This document shows, piece by piece, positions 60,642-64,000 of a stretch of DNA of 64,000 nucleotides. The position numbers were made by a program, and so were the translations under genes. The stretch spans positions 6,893,985 through 6,957,984 of the forward strand of contig CM041196.1 in assembly GCA_023078555.1 (NCBI GenBank), given 5' to 3'. This DNA comes from Ulva prolifera (lineage: Eukaryota; Chlorophyta; Ulvophyceae; Ulvales; Ulvaceae). The notes below the pieces were generated by a model. That model had not been told where the DNA came from. It was given only the letters and a program-made list of their open reading frames with translations, and searched no databases. Position 1 is the stretch's first letter. The number at the start of each line of letters is the position of its first letter.

Positions 60642-62518
60642 GAGCGCTGCAGCAGCCGATACCCTTGAGAACGCGGTGCGGCGTCTTCTGGTCGCTGGCT
60701 TTGCTGTTGGTCCGGCCTGCGGGCTGACGGCCTGACACAGCCGCTGCCATATCATTTCCACTCGTGTGCCAGTGGCTCATGTCCGGGTGCATGATGCACC
60801 GTCAGACTGTCGCTAGACTCTCGCCCGACCGGACTCTGTGAGTTTATGAAGATGGCTCTACCTGTGGCCACCCAGCACGCACCTGTGACCACACATGGCA
60901 CTTGCAGCGGGTCCCAGGAAGGACTGGGCCGCCCATGCTCAAAGCACAACCCTTGCAGCCTGTGGAAACACTAGGCAGCTGCGAGGCACGGAATGCTCAG
61001 CTGCGAGGCACGGAATGCTCAGCTGCGAGGCATGGAATGCTCAGCTGTGAGGTGTGCTGCAGGCATCATGGCATGATACCAGCGCAGCGCAACAGCGGCT
61101 GCGGCCCCCAGTCAGCGCCCTGGGCTGCACGGGATCCTTCCCGTTTTTTGCTATAAAGCTGCAGGGTGACACTGGAACTGGATGGCCAGTGGTGCCAGGT
61201 GAAGGCCGGGCGGCAGGCAGCCTGGCGTGCGCTCCTCCCCTAAAACCCTCCATGCGGCCATAGGCCTGTGACGCTGCCGCGCCTGCAGCGCATGCATGCA
61301 CCTGCACAGAGTCGATGCGTGGCCCACAGTCATCGGCTGATCAGCGTGAACGCGGCAGCGCATGCATGCCCTTCACGTCGGCCCTGTATGTTCTGTCTTA
61401 AGCGCACACGTGTCCACGGCTGCATGCATGTGGCAGAGATGTGAGGCGCCTGCAGAAAGCAAAAGCGGGCAGCCATATGCAGGGCCAGCGCGCCTGAGCT
61501 GCTGTGCACTCCACGTCCGCGAGGCCGCCGCAACGCGGCGCTCCCCGCGACCCACAGGGCCCCCCCTCAGAGGCGAGACCACCCAGCAAGCCGCCGCCAC
61601 GCAGCCGCACCGCGGCAGCTCCAGCGGCACGCAGCGGTATGTGTGCTCCAAGCGCCGGGCACCGACGGTGGTTGCCCCCAGGAGTGCAGCGCGGAGGACC
61701 ACGCCCGCCAGTTCCGCCCCCCCCCTCCCCCCCAACCCCAAGCCACAGTGCCGAATCTGTGCCAGAGCAACTTCGCCGGAAGGTCGCAGGGAGATGCCAA
61801 AGACTCTTCTGCGGTGCCCTGGCGTACGGGTTGCTGTAGGCTGTGGCAATGTTGTGTTTTGGCGGCCGGCAGAGGCTCTGTGTGGGCTGGCCGTGCGCTC
61901 GCGGGTGCTGTGAATCCGTGGTTCTCCACTGTGGCAGAGGCTGCGGCGGTGCTTGGCCTGCTGGCCTGGTCCTTCATGCGTGCTGGCTGGCATGTGGATC
62001 TCATCTTTTTGAAACGCCAATTCCACGCGGGGCCATTCCGGCCCAGCCGCAGCGCTGCGGCGATTGGTGTGAGAGACCCTGCTGTCAGTGTGTGAGGAAG
62101 TCTCCGGGATCTAGAGGCTGTATGTAGCCGTGGTTGGGCCGTGTGGAAGCTTTGTTGTTGCTGATTTTGGATTCGTCAATGTCCCTATGACGTGACGCTG
62201 TAATTGACATACATACGTGCTGAAAGTGTGTGCCCCATTTTGGGTCGGCAGGGTGTGACTACCCGACGTGCCTTGTCTGTCCTGGTGATGGCCACTTTGT
62301 GGCTGCTTGGGGTCTGGGACTGCGCCTAGGCAGGACCTCTGAAGATATATAGATATGCATGCAGCTGCAGAAGCTCCAGTTGTCGGCAGAGAAGGGGTGA
62401 TCTGAGCTGCCCGGTGCCCCTGCTCCTGTGCATCCGTGCCATGCGAAGCTGTGTCGAAATATGCACAAACTGTGCTGACACGACATTTGGTTGAGATCTA
62501 CTTGTGCTGAATCCACAG
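60642..62518. other. Intergenic DNA, no gene supported
   Basis: Some GC-rich frames at 61500-62090 exist on both strands but none has convincing splice sites or a known domain. Confidence 0.35.
60976..61053. repeat. 22-bp tandem repeat, about 3.5 copies
   Basis: Unit CAGCTGCGAGGCACGGAATGCT begins at 60976, 60998 and 61020, followed by a partial unit at 61042. The third copy has one change. Confidence 0.93.
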
Positions 62519-62705
62519 ATGGCGCCAGCTGGTCTCGATTCGAGTGTCCCAAAAAGCTGAAGTATCGCTTTCACCTCTCATGGTGTCCGTTTTGCACAAC
62601 GAAATCTGTCGTCGACGAGGAGTATCGCAATCTCATGATATATCACCACAAGTATGAGCTACAGTACAAGCGGTCTGCGCCCTTGCACACTTCGCCGCAT
62701 GTGTA
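62519..62705 (+). CDS. Exon candidate with a CPFC motif, unknown gene
   Basis: It follows an acceptor (AATCCACAG) and is open to a stop at about 62705. It encodes FECPKKLKYRFHLSWCPFC, then a hydrophilic region (VVDEEYRNLMIYHHKYELQ). Paired cysteines suggest a small zinc-binding unit. No family is recognised and no neighbouring exon joins it securely. Confidence 0.3.
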
Positions 62706-63318
62706 ACCTGTACTGCACACCACATTACCAGGTACATGCCACGTTCTGGCATGTTGGGAGCACTGCAGAAGCGCATACCGCCACTCCATCGAGTGGTACA
62801 CCACACGCTCTAGATACAAAGGAATCATCAGCATGCGGGATGTGTGTTCCGTGTGCACATGTGGTCGCTCTGGTGTGTCTCGGACATGTATGTATGTATG
62901 CATGATTACATAGCCGTATCCATTTGGACATTGACAACTCCGAAATCCGGGACCGGGACGGGATGTGTGACAAAGTACAAGTGCTCGGGCCGTTGCATTG
63001 TAGAGCATGTTGGCCTCGGGTGCGTGACATCGATGCAGCTGATCGCTCGATCACGCATGGCCATGTGCCCCGCCGTTGCCCTCTCTAAGCCTCTGTGCTC
63101 TCTGAGGTGTTCGGGCAGGTGTGACGAGGTGAAAGAATTGTGTTGCCTGCCACCTCTGCTGAGCGGCTTTGTATGATCCGTCACGCCACTGCCTCAAACA
63201 GTCCATACATAGAAGAATGAAGCACAGTAGAGCATGCCGCATCACACTGGTCTGCCGGAAAGCACCTCTGAACGTTGGTCCTTGGCACCCGTGGCCACTG
63301 CACTCGTTCGCCCGACAG

Positions 63319-63467
63319 TATGCATGCAATGGCCTGACAGCGGCTGCAAACCGAGGACGTTGCACTTGAAGCAGCACGAGTTCGGATTCTTCGACGTCCT
63401 CGTTGAAAGTGTTGGAGAGTCTTGGGGTTGCTATTGCATCTTCTGTGGGAGGCAGCGTCATACACAG
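63319..63467 (+). CDS. Exon candidate with a CYCIFC motif, unknown gene
   Basis: It lies between an acceptor (TTCGCCCGACAG) and a donor (CACAG|GTGTTG). It encodes CMQWPDSGCK, LKQHEFGFFDVLVES and WGCYCIFCGRQRH. The W-x-C-x-FC pattern resembles the exon at 62519-62705 (WCPFC), so both may belong to one zinc-binding gene, but phases and order are not settled. Confidence 0.3.
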
Positions 63468-63627
63468 GTGTTGCGGAGCCGGAGGCCTCTGCTTCGTACC
63501 TTGATGGACCTCAACTTTCTTTTGTATCGTATATGTTGATGTCGTATCTGCCTTGGTGCTGGCTTGTCTGTTGAGTGTCTCATAACTTGCGACGCGATTG
63601 GTTCCACTTGTGTCCCGTTGAGACAGT

Positions 63628-63892
63628 ATGGGTGGTCACGGTGGTCTCAACATCCTGCCGCAAAAAAGCTGGAATGGTACGACATCTTTTGAACGATCGA
63701 CAGCTCTGCTGCAGTCTTTTGGATTGATCACGACCATGCGCTCCTTGCAGTGTACGGACAGCGCAATCGCCAGAAAGTGGCAGAGGATGAAAAAGCTGAG
63801 CGCGAGAAGCAAGGACAGCAGCGTGAACAGCAGACTAGAGGTGACAGAGTGGCGAGAGTGAACGTGCTCCGCAATCAAGTTCCCGCCCAGGC
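63628..63892 (+). CDS. CIR-N domain protein (LENG1-like), 5-prime part, runs off the window
   Basis: Exon 1 (63628-63676) starts MGGHGGLNILPQKSWN; the intron 63677-63750 begins GTACGA and ends TTGCAG; exon 2 restores VYGQRNRQKVAEDEKAERE. This is the N-terminal CIR-N domain of the LENG1 family in its plant form (MGGHGGLNILPQK, WNVY, then a KV-x-DE basic-acidic helix). Family members are nuclear and are linked to spliceosomes or to co-repressors. The predicted helix (EREKQGQQREQQTRGDRVARVNVLRNQ region) continues to about 63890, where another intron probably starts; the rest lies beyond the window edge. The 5-prime leader is upstream of 63628 and is not conserved with anything here. Confidence 0.85.
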
Positions 63893-64000
63893 ACGTTTGT
63901 TCACATTCACTGACAAATTCTGGTCACCCTTGCCCAGTCACCCTTGCCCGTCGCAGGCAACGCAAAATCTCAAGCGGTAAACAGTGCAGGAGCTCCATGA

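Noticed and set aside
1-64000. tRNA genes, rRNA, CRISPR arrays, operons and replication origins
   Set aside because: I looked for T-loop (GGTTCGA) and other signatures and found nothing that folds or repeats as required. A by-eye search can miss a tRNA.

Overview
The window looks like nuclear DNA of a green alga, or a close relative with plant-type genes. Two genes are recognisable beyond doubt. One is cytosolic tryptophanyl-tRNA synthetase on the minus strand (32617-36586), spread over six phase-consistent exons and closest to plant and chlorophyte versions. The other is the start of a CIR-N/LENG1-type splicing-associated gene at the right edge (63628 on), whose first residues match the plant form. 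Introns run GT..GCAG with GTGCG-type donors, third codon positions are GC-rich, intergenic DNA is long, and TGTAA follows one gene at the distance usual for green algal poly(A) signals. There are no bacterial features.

Most of the rest is built around one multigene family that I do not know from any database. It is clearest in three tandem paralogs at 3.2-6.4, 7.3-9.4 and 13.7-18.0 kb (called C1, C2, C3). They share a four-exon core: exon 1 carries an APAEFCLP motif, exon 2 a VHAYPLP motif, exon 3 a FPTL motif, and exon 4 a strand-rich stretch followed by a fast-changing tail. A compact minus-strand gene at 26.9-29.0 kb (N) has the same four exons in the same order, joined by introns in the same phase. 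A large minus-strand gene at 19.9-24.7 kb (M) shares core 4 and ends in an acidic activation-domain-like tail. A gene at 58.8-60.6 kb (G6) is a probable member. Weaker candidates lie at 36.7-39.1 kb (S) and 42.0-47.5 kb (T), and decayed pieces at 0-2.3 and 10.5-12.8 kb (block P). Motifs in cores 3 and 4 resemble the last DNA-binding strands of STAT, CSL and p53 (Rel/p53-like fold). My working idea is a lineage-specific expansion of Rel/p53-like transcription factors; this is inference.

Layout: 0-18.5 kb is the tandem array (block P, block Q, then a C gene, repeated and partly deleted). 18.5-29 kb holds M, a small inverted-repeat transposon and N. 29-32.6 kb is mostly unassigned. 32.6-36.6 kb is the tRNA synthetase gene with a hAT-type non-autonomous transposon in one intron, marked by an 8-bp target duplication. 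36.7-39.1 kb is S. 42-52.6 kb holds two giant disordered-protein genes (T, U). 56.1-56.6 kb is a single-exon GC3-rich ORF on the minus strand. 58.8-60.6 kb is G6. 62.5-63.5 kb has cysteine-rich exon candidates, and the CIR-N gene runs off the right end. Notable structures are several long perfect palindromes, a 31-residue protein repeat in C3, and a stretch of about 460 bp shared almost without change between two array units. All exon models were worked out by eye from reading frames, splice signals and phases.
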